A stretch of 64,000 bases of DNA from Desulfobacterales bacterium (GTDB lineage Bacteria; Desulfobacterota; Desulfobacteria; Desulfobacterales; JAFDDL01). The notes under the pieces are model-generated. The model was given only the letters and a program-made list of their open reading frames with translations, was not told the DNA's origin and did not search any database. Made by a program: the position numbers and the translations under genes. Position 1 is the stretch's first letter, and each line of letters begins with the position of its first letter. Below are positions 36,372 to 45,066 of this stretch, one piece after another. The stretch spans positions 62,001-126,000 of the forward strand of contig JAVEYW010000003.1 in the NCBI GenBank assembly GCA_034003325.1, read 5' to 3'.

Positions 36372-36887
36372 ATGAAAGACACTTCTGGGAAACTTCTGAG
36401 TAAAATCAACTTGTTGCTATCCTCATGGCAACAAACCGGTGTACCAGCGCGCACAACCCTTCATGAAACCGCTGATGCGCTGTTAACATGGCGGAAGGAA
36501 CAGCGCATTTCCGGCCTTTGGGACAACGCGCCGCGCATGCTGGGTGCCACCATGGATGATGGGTGGGGCCACGGCATTCAGCTCATTCTCAAATATGCCG
36601 AAGTGTTGGGAGTCGAAACCCGTTTTTCCGGACTGCTTCAAAGCCAGAAACAAATTCTTGCGGCCTGCAAGGCATTTCACCCGAATTATCTTGGACTCAC
36701 CGTATTGCAGTTCGACACGGAGGATGAGTTGACTGCGCTTCGGAAATGTTTGCCTAAACGCATTCAAATCATCGCCGGCGGCCCGGTGTTTCAAATTGAT
36801 CCGGAGTTTCAGGAACGAGTGGGGATCGATTTTGTGGCCCGGAATGTATCTGGGTTTATACGCTTATTATTAAACACCGTGCTGTGA
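36372..36887 (+). CDS. B12-binding-fold-like protein without the lower-ligand His
   Basis: A 171-residue protein. After an N-terminal helical cap of about 55 residues (reminiscent of the corrinoid protein cap) comes a Rossmann-like region with LGATMDDGWGHG, YLGLTVLQFDTEDEL and IQIIAGGPVF. These match the B12-binding domain pattern, but the usual DxHxxG is DGWGHG, so the coordinating His is replaced by Trp. It may bind a corrinoid base-on or have lost cofactor binding. No methyltransferase gene is adjacent. Confidence 0.6.
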   Translation: MKDTSGKLLSKINLLLSSWQQTGVPARTTLHETADALLTWRKEQRISGLWDNAPRMLGATMDDGWGHGIQLILKYAEVLGVETRFSGLLQSQKQILAACKAFHPNYLGLTVLQFDTEDELTALRKCLPKRIQIIAGGPVFQIDPEFQERVGIDFVARNVSGFIRLLLNTVL

Positions 36888-37026
36888 ACAACCATTTTGC
36901 TGAGATTATCTGCAAAATTTTTCTAAGATTAGGTGACGCAATTCATCAGCTCACAAGTCGGCCTGATTCCTGAAAAAGCTTGTGACCCCAGCGACAAAAA
37001 GTCGATATATAGCTGCGACACAAAAA

Positions 37027-37055
37027 GGGGCTACGACTCAACTAGTCGTAGCCCC
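37027..37055 (-). terminator. Terminator of tRNA-Arg
   Basis: A 12-bp perfect stem GGGGCTACGACT / AGTCGTAGCCCC with a five-base loop, followed on the minus strand by TTTTT. It sits nine bases past the tRNA 3' end. Confidence 0.9.
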
Positions 37056-37063
37056 TTAATTTC

Positions 37064-37140
37064 TGGCGCGCCCGGCAAGATTCGAACTTGCGACCTACGG
37101 ATTCGTAGTCCGGTACTCTATCCAGCTGAGCTACGGGCGC
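37064..37140 (-). tRNA. tRNA-Arg (anticodon ACG)
   Basis: 77 bases including an encoded CCA. The acceptor stem GCGCCCG/CGGGCGC, D arm GCTC..GAGT, anticodon loop CTACGAA and T arm GCAAG-TTCGAAT-CTTGC fit the cloverleaf. The A34 of ACG is the substrate of TadA, encoded divergently 130 bases away. Confidence 0.97.
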
Positions 37141-37273
37141 AGAACAAATTAACATTTGAATTTCGGACCGTTCATAAGCTATACGGATGCGGTTGTCAAC
37201 GCTTTTTGACAGTTGGCAGTAACGACTTGCGGGTCAAGGATAATCAAACGACGATAAGTTGGCAAAATAAAAT

Positions 37274-37738
37274 ATGAACATTCTTCATGAACAGATGATG
37301 GCGCGCGCCATTGAGGAAGCACAAAAGGCTGGACAAAAGGATGAAGTTCCGGTAGGTGCTGTGCTGGTCGGCGCAACGGGCGATATTATAGCCAGTGCGC
37401 ATAATATGATCATCACGCTTCGAGATCCGACGGCGCACGCCGAGATACTATCGTTGCGAAAAGCCGCTGAGATTGAAAATAATTATAGACTGTTGAACAC
37501 AACCTTGTATGTAACGGTTGAGCCTTGCATCATGTGCATGGGAGCTATCGTGCATGCCCGGGTGGCGCGGGTGGTGTTTGGCGCAATGGACCCGAAATGG
37601 GGGGCGGCCGGCTCCCTGTATCACTTTGCGCAAGATTTGCGCTTGAACCATCATCCGGAGATAATCAGCGGCGTGCGCGAGGCCGAGTGCCGCCGAATGA
37701 TGCAGGCTTTTTTTCGAACCAAGCGATTAAAAACATAA
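37274..37738 (+). CDS. tadA: tRNA-specific adenosine deaminase
   Basis: A 154-residue zinc-dependent deaminase that converts A34 of tRNA-Arg(ACG) to inosine so that one tRNA reads CGU, CGC and CGA. Zinc and catalytic residues are visible in HAEILSLR (HxE) and [16 protein letters not shown] (PCxxC). The ending [15 protein letters not shown] is typical. It is followed 33 bases later by purA on the same strand. Confidence 0.95.
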   Translation: MNILHEQMMARAIEEAQKAGQKDEVPVGAVLVGATGDIIASAHNMIITLRDPTAHAEILSLRKAAEIENNYRLLNTTLYVTVEPCIMCMGAIVHARVARVVFGAMDPKWGAAGSLYHFAQDLRLNHHPEIISGVREAECRRMMQAFFRTKRLKT

Positions 37739-37771
37739 ACTGTAAGGACGCATGAGGTAAAGGAGCATCTC

Positions 37772-39061
37772 GTGGCAAATATCATAATTGTGGGAACCCA
37801 GTGGGGCGATGAAGGCAAAGGTAAGATTGTTGATCTTCTGTCAGCGCAAGCCGATGTCGTCGCCCGCTTTCAGGGCGGCAATAATGCCGGCCATACCATG
37901 GTGGTCAAAGGCGAGCAAATTATCAGCCATCTGGTTCCTTCGGGCATCATTCAGGGAAAGCTCTGCCTGATCGGAAACGGTCTGGTAGTGGACCCCGAGG
38001 TTCTTCTGGAAGAGATTGATTATCTAACCGGAAAAGGAATCGATGCCAGCCCGAAAAAGCTGCTGATCAGTGACCGGGCGCATTTGATCATGCCCTACCA
38101 TAAAGCCCTTGATATCGCCAGGGAAGCCATAAAGGGCAAAGATAAAATCGGCACTACCGGTCGTGGCATCGGGCCGGCTTATGAGGACAAGGCCTCCCGG
38201 GTCGGCATTCGCTGTGCGGACTTGCTGGAAAAAGATCTTTTGAAGGATAAAATTATCAGTATTCTGAAAGAAAAGAATTTCTTTCTGGAAACATTCTGCG
38301 GTGCCGACCCGTTGCCGGAGGAACCGATTATCGAGCAGTTTTTAAAATTTGCCGATCGGATGGAACCCTATATCACCAATGTTTCCGTTGTGTTGAGCGA
38401 TGCGGTGAAATCCGGCAAACAGGTCATGTTTGAGGGGGCGCAGGGAACGCATCTGGATATCGATCATGGAACCTACCCCTTTGTAACCTCTTCCGCAACG
38501 GTTTCCGGCAATGCCTGCTGCGGTGCCGGTATCGGCCCTGGGGCCATCAGCCATGTGGTCGGAATCGTCAAAGCCTATACAACACGCGTGGGGGCAGGAC
38601 CCTTTCCTACGGAGCTGGAGGATGAAATCGGGGACTACATTCAGAAAAAAGGGGCGGAATTCGGCGCTACCACGGGAAGGCGGCGGCGTTGCGGGTGGCT
38701 GGACATGGTGTTGATTGAAAACGCGGCCAGGTTGAACGGGTTGACGGGCTTGGCGATTACCAAGCTGGACGTATTAACCGGCCTGAATGTTTTAAACATT
38801 TGCACCGGATATGAATATAACGGCAGTCTGTTGACGCATTTTCCCACGAGTCTTAACGTGTTGGCCAATTGCAAACCGGTTTACGAAACGTTGCCCGGCT
38901 GGTCCGAGGATATATCAATTATTCGCAGTTATGACGCGCTGCCGGAAGCCGCCAAAAACTATCTGAAACGGGTTGAGGAATTAGGGGAGACCCCCATTGA
39001 TATTATTTCCGTGGGACCGGATCGGGAGCAGACCATCGTGCTAAACAACCCGTTTGACTAA
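37772..39061 (+). CDS. purA: Adenylosuccinate synthase, GTG start
   Basis: Converts IMP and aspartate to adenylosuccinate with GTP, the first step of AMP synthesis. The 429-residue protein has [56 protein letters not shown] and the [12 protein letters not shown] loop. The GTG start follows AAAGGAGCATCTC, a good ribosome site. Downstream is tRNA-Pro. Confidence 0.96.
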   Translation: MANIIIVGTQWGDEGKGKIVDLLSAQADVVARFQGGNNAGHTMVVKGEQIISHLVPSGIIQGKLCLIGNGLVVDPEVLLEEIDYLTGKGIDASPKKLLISDRAHLIMPYHKALDIAREAIKGKDKIGTTGRGIGPAYEDKASRVGIRCADLLEKDLLKDKIISILKEKNFFLETFCGADPLPEEPIIEQFLKFADRMEPYITNVSVVLSDAVKSGKQVMFEGAQGTHLDIDHGTYPFVTSSATVSGNACCGAGIGPGAISHVVGIVKAYTTRVGAGPFPTELEDEIGDYIQKKGAEFGATTGRRRRCGWLDMVLIENAARLNGLTGLAITKLDVLTGLNVLNICTGYEYNGSLLTHFPTSLNVLANCKPVYETLPGWSEDISIIRSYDALPEAAKNYLKRVEELGETPIDIISVGPDREQTIVLNNPFD

Positions 39062-39132
39062 AACTGGACATGCGATCACCCTGCTCCGCGCTCTAAAGAG
39101 ATATAAAATATGAATGTTTTCATCAAAACCTA

Positions 39133-39159
39133 TTGACAAAAAAAAGCTCGTGGCATAAA
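39133..39159 (+). promoter_or_regulatory. Possible promoter of tRNA-Pro
   Basis: A perfect TTGACA at 39133-39138 with a CATAAA at 39154-39159 gives a short 15-base spacer. The distance of about 14 bases to the tRNA fits, but the -10 is weak. Confidence 0.4.
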
Positions 39160-39172
39160 AGTGCCACCACGT

Positions 39173-39249
39173 CGGGACGTGGCTCAGTCTGGTAGAGCAC
39201 AGCGTTCGGGACGCTGGGGTCGCAGGTTCAAATCCTGCCGTCCCGACCA
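39173..39249 (+). tRNA. tRNA-Pro (anticodon CGG)
   Basis: 77 bases with encoded CCA. The acceptor stem is CGGGACG/CGTCCCG, D arm GCTC..GAGC, anticodon loop TTCGGGA and T arm GCAGG-TTCAAAT-CCTGC. The CGG anticodon reads CCG proline codons. Confidence 0.96.
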
Positions 39250-39493
39250 ATTTTCCCGAAATAAAACAAAATATTAATTTTTTTTTATCCGCTTTAACGT
39301 GTTGACCACTTGTTGATCAGGCTGATCAACAAGAACAAGCTGCCCGGACAAAAATATCCGACACCAACCCCTTGTTTATTTCCAGATTATTTGATGCATG
39401 ATTTTCTATTTATTTTGAAACAACTTGAGGTTTTTAGGCCCCCATCTCTCCCCCGGTCTTTCGCGGGCACTCGGGTCGCTTCCCGGCGTTGCC

Positions 39494-39718
39494 CTATCCT
39501 CTCTCAAAAACGTAAAACGGAATATCTTCGTGGCGTTCGGGTTTTCTTGTAGGAACGTCCCTGTGGAACTCCAGGCGGACCTTCAGCCAATCCCGAAAGA
39601 GTTCTATTTCGGTGGCGAGCTTTGGAAGGCCCATGTAAAGGAGATCCCGGATGAGATATCCCACCCGGTCGGTAGCGCGATCCATTAACGCAACCTGCAT
39701 TTTTTCTTCTTCAGTCAT
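39494..39718 (-). CDS. Short protein, probable mobile-element remnant
   Basis: A 74-residue frame; the ATG at 39718 has GGAGGG upstream. It starts MTEEEKMQVALMDRATDRV, followed by an LLYMGLPKLATEIELF region and a charged tail. I do not recognise the product. Its position next to the zinc-ribbon remnant and the MTEEEKMQVA start, which I associate with transposase-linked proteins in related bacteria, suggest a truncated accessory gene. Confidence 0.5.
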   Translation of the reverse strand: MTEEEKMQVALMDRATDRVGYLIRDLLYMGLPKLATEIELFRDWLKVRLEFHRDVPTRKPERHEDIPFYVFERG

Positions 39719-39867
39719 AAAAAGCCCTCCGTCTATTGTTTTGCCCTTGAGTACGACGGATGGCGGGGCATTAAAATGGCACTGTTCGTTAGGTTGCAAC
39801 GTTTCCGGAACTGTTTTTGGATTAAATGGCCCGGCAAACCGGCGACCGCCCAGGGGTGTAAAGCCGG

Positions 39868-40283
39868 TCAAAGCCTTCCGGCATCGTCCCCCTGAAAGGC
39901 ATTGCCGAAAAAGGCCGCGATGCGGCGTTTCAAGGCCCGCCACCAATGGGCTTGACGGCTCCTGGGAAGCTCCTTGAGCCAGACGCCTTTATCCTCGGTG
40001 CGATACTTTCTCGTACGATGCCGAAGGTGGATTGAAAACGAGAAAAATACCCGGAAGGTCTTAATCGGACAACGGAACCGCTTAAGGAAAAGAGGCTGGT
40101 TTTAAAGTCATCAAAAATGGCGCTGACAAAACCATGCCCCCAAATCACATGGGTGCCGCACCTCGGACATTTTTGGGGCCTGGGCCATGGATAGTCGCGT
40201 CCCTTCTCATAAAGCTCGTCAGAAAGCTCCTTGAGAATTACAGAGAAAAAGAGTAACATTTTCGCATTCGTGTAAGGGATCAA
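39868..40283 (-). pseudogene. Zinc-ribbon transposon-associated protein, frameshifted
   Basis: The first frame from 40283 gives ELSDELYEKGRDYPWPRP and KCPRCGTHVIWGHGF, a zinc knuckle. At about 40085-40095 the reading continues in another frame as LKRFRCPIKTFRVFFSF and HLRHRTRKYRTEDKG, then WWRALKRRIAAFFGNAF, and stops at 39868. Together they make about 138 residues with a CPxCG/RCP zinc ribbon, as in small proteins linked to insertion sequences. One base change is enough to explain the break, which lies near a short A4 run. Confidence 0.65.
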
Positions 40284-40302
40284 TTACTGAATCCCGGAAA
40301 AT

Positions 40303-40332
40303 GAAACGGGCGGCATGCCCGCCGCCCGTTTC
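40303..40332. repeat. Perfect inverted repeat
   Basis: A 12-bp stem (GAAACGGGCGGC / GCCGCCCGTTTC) with a six-base loop. T runs are poor on both sides, so a terminator role is unsure. Confidence 0.5.
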
Positions 40333-40603
40333 AAAATTAAAAAAGCCGCTGAAAAGCGTCTCGTTTAATTCAACAATATTTCTCTGTTTGTTCATTTATT
40401 CTAATAAAGGCCTCCCTTTTTGATTCTCTTTATTGTGCGAGCTTACAATACTCGTCGGAGAACGGAAAAATATCAGGGCGGGAATCTGGCAATGACGGTT
40501 TCGCTTTCGTCCACGGCCATAACAATTATCATTTCACTGTTGCGGACCCAAAAAGCAGCGCTGCACAATATAGCGTTCGGGAATACAAAAAGGAGGTACT
40601 AAT

Positions 40604-41140
40604 ATGCAAGCTCGAGGCCCACTCATGATAGAACATCGTCTGATTGAACGAATGCTTTCGGTTATTAAAGGCGTCTTGGCCAAAATCGAATCGAAACACG
40701 CGGTAGATCCTGTGTTCGTGGATATTGCGGTTGATTTCATCCGGGTCTACGCCGATCGGACGCATCACGGAAAGGAGGAGGATATTCTTTTTCGAGAACT
40801 GAATAAAAAAGCGTTGAAAGCAGAAGACAGTCAAATCATGAAAGAACTGATCGAGGAGCATTTGTTTGGGCGCCAGACAACCAAAGCGCTTGTTGAAGCC
40901 AACAACCTCTACCGGAAGGGGGATGAGACTGCCTTGGCCGACATTGCCGCCAACTTTAAAACCCTTACCGAGTTTTACCCCAGACATATCGAGAAGGAAG
41001 ATAAGATTTTTTTCCCCTTATCCAGAACTTACTTTACTGATGAAGAGGATCAGGCCTTGCTGGCAGAGTTTTGGGAGTTTGATCGGAACATGATTCACGA
41101 AAAATACAAATCATTGGTTGAAGGATTTGAAGATCGGTAA
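40604..41140 (+). CDS. Hemerythrin domain protein
   Basis: A 178-residue four-helix oxygen- or iron-binding protein. Di-iron ligands are visible as His in LMIEHRLIERM, the THHGKEEDILF block (HxxxE), His in LIEEHLFG, and RHIEKEDKIFF (HxxxxD). An AAAGGAGG site precedes the ATG. In strict anaerobes these proteins are linked to oxygen handling or iron storage. The 20-bp direct repeat unit at 40892-40911 lies inside this gene. Confidence 0.9.
   Translation: MQARGPLMIEHRLIERMLSVIKGVLAKIESKHAVDPVFVDIAVDFIRVYADRTHHGKEEDILFRELNKKALKAEDSQIMKELIEEHLFGRQTTKALVEANNLYRKGDETALADIAANFKTLTEFYPRHIEKEDKIFFPLSRTYFTDEEDQALLAEFWEFDRNMIHEKYKSLVEGFEDR
40892..40911. repeat. 20-bp direct repeat, copy 1
   Basis: Identical to 41752-41771. 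It lies in the hemerythrin coding region; the second copy lies downstream of the DUF2784 gene. Confidence 0.6.
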
Positions 41141-41203
41141 TAAATCCCGAACATCCACGCTGCCCCAGGTGATGCCCATCATTAGGCGTCGCGGGAGGAA
41201 CCG

Positions 41204-41614
41204 ATGTTGCCTTATCAAGCCCTTGCGGACACGGTCTTGCTGCTCCACTTCGGAGTTGTCTTGTTCGTCGTTGTGGGGCCTCCGGTCATTCTTGTTGGCA
41301 ACAAGTTCGGCTGGTCCTGGGTAAACAGCCTCTGGTGGCGATTGGCTCACCTTGCGGCCATCGGTGTAGTGGTCCTGCAGGCTTGGCTGGGTCAACACTG
41401 CGCGCTCACGGAGCTTGAATCCGCCCTGCGGGAGCAAGCAGGGCAAGTCGGGTACGAACGCAGTTTCGTCGAGCACTGGGTACAACGCGTCCTGTACTAC
41501 GAGGCGCCCATGTGGATCTTTGTTCTGGCCTACACAGGCTTTGGGCTGCTTGTCGTCTGGGCATGGTGGCGCTTCCCGCCTCGGGTGGGCAATGGCAAGA
41601 ACAGCGATGCCTAA
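41204..41614 (+). CDS. DUF2784 membrane protein
   Basis: A 136-residue protein with three or four hydrophobic segments (LLLHFGVVLFVVVGPPVIL, WRLAHLAAIGVVVLQAWLG, PMWIFVLAYTGFGLLVVW). HFGVV and WLGQHCALTELE are typical of DUF2784, a common proteobacterial membrane protein of unknown role. The ribosome site is GGGAGG. Its base composition looks clearly more GC-rich than its neighbours and it lies between the 20-bp direct repeats, which hints at acquisition. Confidence 0.82.
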   Translation: MLPYQALADTVLLLHFGVVLFVVVGPPVILVGNKFGWSWVNSLWWRLAHLAAIGVVVLQAWLGQHCALTELESALREQAGQVGYERSFVEHWVQRVLYYEAPMWIFVLAYTGFGLLVVWAWWRFPPRVGNGKNSDA

Positions 41615-41751
41615 CAAATAAGGATAGATCGTGAGAGCGAAGCGATCCACGACCTTATCCTGGGGATAGACGAGTCCGCCGGAATTTGAGCGGTGTTTTT
41701 GTTTAGGCAGATATCTTTTTTTGAATGGGGGAGGGTTTGAATCCTGATTCA

Positions 41752-41771
41752 GTTGAAGCCAACAACCTCTA
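41752..41771. repeat. 20-bp direct repeat, copy 2
   Basis: Identical to 40892-40911. It is non-coding as far as I can see. Confidence 0.6.
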
Positions 41772-41940
41772 ATGGTCTTTTGACTTTTGCCCTGGGGCTT
41801 AAGCATACCCAAGTGACGCATATAAAATTCATGAAATTGATTCGTTTCGGCAGTGCAAAAAACATAGGAATCCAGCCTTTGGCAGGATGAAACCGAGCTT
41901 CAGAAACTGTGCCAGGGGACAAGGCAAAAGGAGACATAAA

Positions 41941-42423
41941 ATGGACATCCAGAAAAACTGGCCCCTTATTCAGGAGATATTCCGGGGCAATATAAATTTG
42001 GTCATCGCTTCAATCAATGAAGACGGCAGCCCGCATATTTCACCGATTGGCTCAATCTACCTTCGAAAAGATTGCACCGGATATTATTTAGAAAAATTTC
42101 CGGTTCAGCTTCCCATAAATCTTGATAATGATAATAGAATTTGCGTATATGCGGTGAAATATAATTTGAACTGGCTCAAGGCTCTTGCATTTGGTCGATT
42201 TTCCAAGCCTCCTGCGGTGAGGCTTTACGGTCGAGCGGGCAAGAGGCGGCCAGTCACAGAACAGGAGATAGCGAGATGGCACCGACAGGTCAAATTTTTT
42301 CGTTGGTCCAAAGGATATAAAATACTGTGGGCGAAATTTTCCTATGCCAGAGAATTGTACTTTGATGGATTTGCGCCTGTCGATTTCAGACAAATGACCA
42401 ATGGGCTGTGGTTGACGGACTAA
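41941..42423 (+). CDS. Pyridoxamine 5'-phosphate oxidase-fold protein
   Basis: A 160-residue flavin-binding split-barrel protein. NLVIASINEDGSPHISPIGSI is the typical opening of the fold, and a long helical tail follows residue 90. AAAAGGAGAC precedes the ATG at 41941. General members bind FMN or F420 and reduce small molecules. The specific role is unknown. Confidence 0.82.
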   Translation: MDIQKNWPLIQEIFRGNINLVIASINEDGSPHISPIGSIYLRKDCTGYYLEKFPVQLPINLDNDNRICVYAVKYNLNWLKALAFGRFSKPPAVRLYGRAGKRRPVTEQEIARWHRQVKFFRWSKGYKILWAKFSYARELYFDGFAPVDFRQMTNGLWLTD

Positions 42424-42621
42424 ACATAGCGACGATAGTTTCTGTATCCAGATTCCAGGGAAACAGGGCCTCGTAATCTTCCGTGGTTTTCGCAACGGCG
42501 AAGGCGCTGCCGGTTTTAGGCCCTTTATCAGAAACATGCAGGAAAAAGCGTGTATCACTGGAGAAGGTTGTTAGCTGCCAAGCATCCCAGCCGCCCAGCT
42601 TCCGGCTATGCCGGGCTAGAC

Positions 42622-43059
42622 TCAGCGTTTCCCAATCAGGATCACTCCGTAGGCAAGGAGTGCGCAACCCAGTGCCCGTTTCAGGTCGAAGTGGATTTCC
42701 CTTAACCCAAACGCACCGTAATGGTCGAGAATTAAGCCGGTGATCAGCTGCGCCGCGATGGTGGCGGCCATGGCCGCAGTAGTGCCGATGCGCGGCACTA
42801 CAAAGATAGTGGTCGACACGAAAATCGCTCCGAGTATCCCGCCGGTCCATTCCCACCATGCGGCATTTCCAAGCCCTCTGACGGTCCCCCTGCCGGTCAG
42901 CAATACAATCAATAGAAGGGCGAGTGTTCCGACTGCAAAAGAGATACATGCGCTTTCCAGCACCCCCACCTTTTGCGCTAACCTCGCATTTATCGACGGT
43001 TGCAAGGCGATTGTTACGCCCGCGCAGAACATGATTGCCAGTAAATTCAGATTGGCCAT
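42622..43059 (-). CDS. YdcZ-type DMT family membrane protein
   Basis: A 145-residue four- or five-helix protein of the DUF606/YdcZ family (ALQPSINARLAQKVG, GTLALLLIVLLTGRG, WWEWTGGILGAIFVSTTIFVVPRIG, AAQLITGLILDHYG). It is half the size of standard DMT exporters and likely works as a dimer. A run of seven or more G lies just before the start ATG. Confidence 0.85.
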   Translation of the reverse strand: MANLNLLAIMFCAGVTIALQPSINARLAQKVGVLESACISFAVGTLALLLIVLLTGRGTVRGLGNAAWWEWTGGILGAIFVSTTIFVVPRIGTTAAMAATIAAQLITGLILDHYGAFGLREIHFDLKRALGCALLAYGVILIGKR

Positions 43060-43435
43060 TTCCCCCCCTGTTAAAAATTGTAGCAATGTTGAGTCCGAAA
43101 AAGAAAAATGATCCTATGATATAATGAAATTTATCAGTAACTACTCAGGAATACAGAATTCAGGAGCCAGAATTCAGTTTAATGGTGGGTTGAAAATGCC
43201 AGCACAATTTGATGTGGAATATAGCAGCCGGAACCGGTTTTCCAGATTCCGGCGCCATATTAAAAACCGCTTTCAATTTTATCTTTCATACGATAACTTT
43301 TACCTTCCACAAGCATGGGTTAAGCGCGCTGAAACAGCCTGTCCAGGATAGCGGAGGTCAGGTTACTGTTGTCGTTAAAGATCTATGGCCAGTCATTATG
43401 GGCATAGCACTAAGCGCTTCATCCGATTATTTCAA
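43060..43435. other. Intergenic region containing the dispersed repeat
   Basis: About 375 bases between two minus-strand genes. It contains the 43137-43161 repeat. No gene is convincing; a 100-codon frame at 43209-43511 overlaps the cytochrome gene end and shows no family features. Confidence 0.4.
43137..43161. repeat. Dispersed repeat, partial copy
   Basis: Twenty-five bases identical to the reverse complement of 32656-32680. It is followed by similar CAGGAGCCAGAATTCAG sequence. Only half of the palindrome seen near dctM is present. Confidence 0.7.
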
Positions 43436-43942
43436 TTACTGCTTTGAAAAAGAATTGGTTTTCCGAAATAGCGGTTGTTTGTTCATGAACGGCACATTTT
43501 CCGCCATATGACATGCCATGCAGGCCGAATGTGCAGAGAGAAAAGCATTTTGCGCCTTTTCCTTGTCTTTTGAGGTGATTGCTTCAGCGGTAGATGGCCA
43601 GGGGCCTTTAAGGAACAGGGCAACGGAATTAGCCTCCCGCGCAGGTCTCCTGAAATAACCGAGTTCGATTGCTTCCTTGATTTTTTTCCAATGGTAGTTC
43701 GCTAAATCGAAATTGCCTTCAGCGACGGCGTCGTAAGTTTTTTCGTACCGTTCACCAACGACTTGCATCGATGCCGAAAATCCGCCAAACATTTGTTGGA
43801 CACGCTTAAACCGCTCGGTGTCATCTTTTGCCTCCAGAAGCCAATTGTCGCTTTGCTTCTGTGGTTGCTGCGCCATGGCTGAACACACGAGGTTAACGAT
43901 TGCGAAAGTGGCAAATATCAAAAGTCCCTGAAAAAGTTTCAT
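43436..43942 (-). CDS. Single-haem c-type cytochrome, exported
   Basis: A 168-residue protein with a signal peptide (LLIFATFAIVNLVCSAMAQ) and one haem-binding CMACH motif near the C-terminus, so the haem sits in the last helix. The mature part is helical (FKRVQQMFGGFSASMQVV; HWKKIKEAIELGYFRRPA), consistent with a four-helix cytochrome c'-type fold. The ATG at 43942 follows AAAGGAGGAG. It overlaps the end of the HD-GYP gene by 50 bases, so they are probably cotranscribed. Confidence 0.82.
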   Translation of the reverse strand: MKLFQGLLIFATFAIVNLVCSAMAQQPQKQSDNWLLEAKDDTERFKRVQQMFGGFSASMQVVGERYEKTYDAVAEGNFDLANYHWKKIKEAIELGYFRRPAREANSVALFLKGPWPSTAEAITSKDKEKAQNAFLSAHSACMACHMAENVPFMNKQPLFRKTNSFSKQ

Positions 43943-45029
43943 ACCTATCTCCTCCTTTTTCAATAGCGCTCCCACCACCCAACGATGATAGCCATGTCAA
44001 CTCATCTATATCAATTGAATCGATACGATAACCGCTTTCAAAAAGCCCTCTGCAAGCAGCAACCATTCGATATTCATACCATTGGCCGGCCCGGTTACTT
44101 ATCAATGCCAGCGCATCGGCAATAGAGCGGGCTGGACGATAAGGACGATGGGCAGTTAAAGATTCCACGACATCAGCAATACAAATGATCCGTGACTCAA
44201 GTAAGATTTCTCCATCTTTTAATCCTTGAGGATACCCTGATCCGTCCAGGTGCTCGTGATGTTGAAGGGCAATTTCAGCCACCGGCCACGGAAAGTCGAC
44301 AGGTTTTAGTATCTCATAGCCCTTGCGGCAATGGATCTTAAGATAATTGATATCCTCATCCATGAGTTTCCCCGGGCGTGACAGAATTTCAGATGGCACT
44401 GCGATTTTGCCGATATCGTGAAGGAGTGATCCGAGAAAAATTCCTTCGACACGCGCTTCAGGTAGTTTCAGTGCCTGGGCCATGCTTGCTGCCAAATGGG
44501 CTACCCGGCGCTGGTGACCAGCGGTATATGGGTCTCGAATTTCAACGGTGCGCGATATGGCAAGAATGGTCTGCAAGAGCGTTTTTTTGATATTCATCGT
44601 GTATTGCCGATGAGCCTTTTCAACCCGTTCTTGCTCAGAGATATCGCGGAGGTAAGCGATGAACACCGGTGTCGTTTCGGGATTTACCGAAATCACCTCC
44701 ATCTCTGCGCGAAAAAGAGATTGATTGGCCCGCATGGCGGTTACTTTCAATCGACGACCGATAATTTTTTTTTCTCCCGTGGAAAGAAAGCGCTCAAGGC
44801 CTTTTTCATGGCGCTTACGCAGCGGTTTTGGAATGAGGATATCGGAAACCATGCGACCCACCACTTGATCACTATGATAACCGAAAATTTTTTCCGCAGC
44901 AGGATTAAAGGCTATCACTCTACCTTTGTCATCCATTGTGATAACGCCATCAAGCGCTGATTCCACGAGTGCGTGCAACCACTCTGACGAAATATCTTTT
45001 TTTTGTTTTATAGGAAAAGACGGTTCCAT
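43893..45029 (-). CDS. PAS/HD-GYP signalling protein
   Basis: About 378 residues. An N-terminal PAS domain (VESALDGVITMDDKGRVIAF, AAEKIFGY, DISEQE) is followed by an HD-GYP domain: AGHQRRVAHLA, GSLLHDIGKIAVPSE, LKIHCRKGYEIL, LQHHEHLDGSGYP and the late CIADVVESLTAHRPYR. It should be a cyclic di-GMP phosphodiesterase controlled by the PAS sensor. The start at 45029 is the most natural; an upstream frame reaches 45170 without similarity. Confidence 0.9.
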   Translation of the reverse strand: MEPSFPIKQKKDISSEWLHALVESALDGVITMDDKGRVIAFNPAAEKIFGYHSDQVVGRMVSDILIPKPLRKRHEKGLERFLSTGEKKIIGRRLKVTAMRANQSLFRAEMEVISVNPETTPVFIAYLRDISEQERVEKAHRQYTMNIKKTLLQTILAISRTVEIRDPYTAGHQRRVAHLAASMAQALKLPEARVEGIFLGSLLHDIGKIAVPSEILSRPGKLMDEDINYLKIHCRKGYEILKPVDFPWPVAEIALQHHEHLDGSGYPQGLKDGEILLESRIICIADVVESLTAHRPYRPARSIADALALISNRAGQWYEYRMVAACRGLFESGYRIDSIDIDELTWLSSLGGGSAIEKGGDRYETFSGTFDICHFRNR

Positions 45030-45066
45030 TGTTAGGCTATTTGGGCAATTCAGATTAATTGCTCTC

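Noticed and set aside
40529..40987. 152-codon minus-strand frame over the hemerythrin gene
   Set aside because: The plus-strand gene has the full hemerythrin motif set and a strong ribosome site.
41111..41821. 236-codon minus-strand frame over the DUF2784 gene
   Set aside because: It is antisense to a gene with clear membrane-protein features and its own ribosome site; composition is typical of a shadow frame.
42386..42949. 187-codon minus-strand frame
   Set aside because: It overlaps the pyridoxamine-oxidase-like gene end and the YdcZ-type gene in another frame and has no coherent motif.
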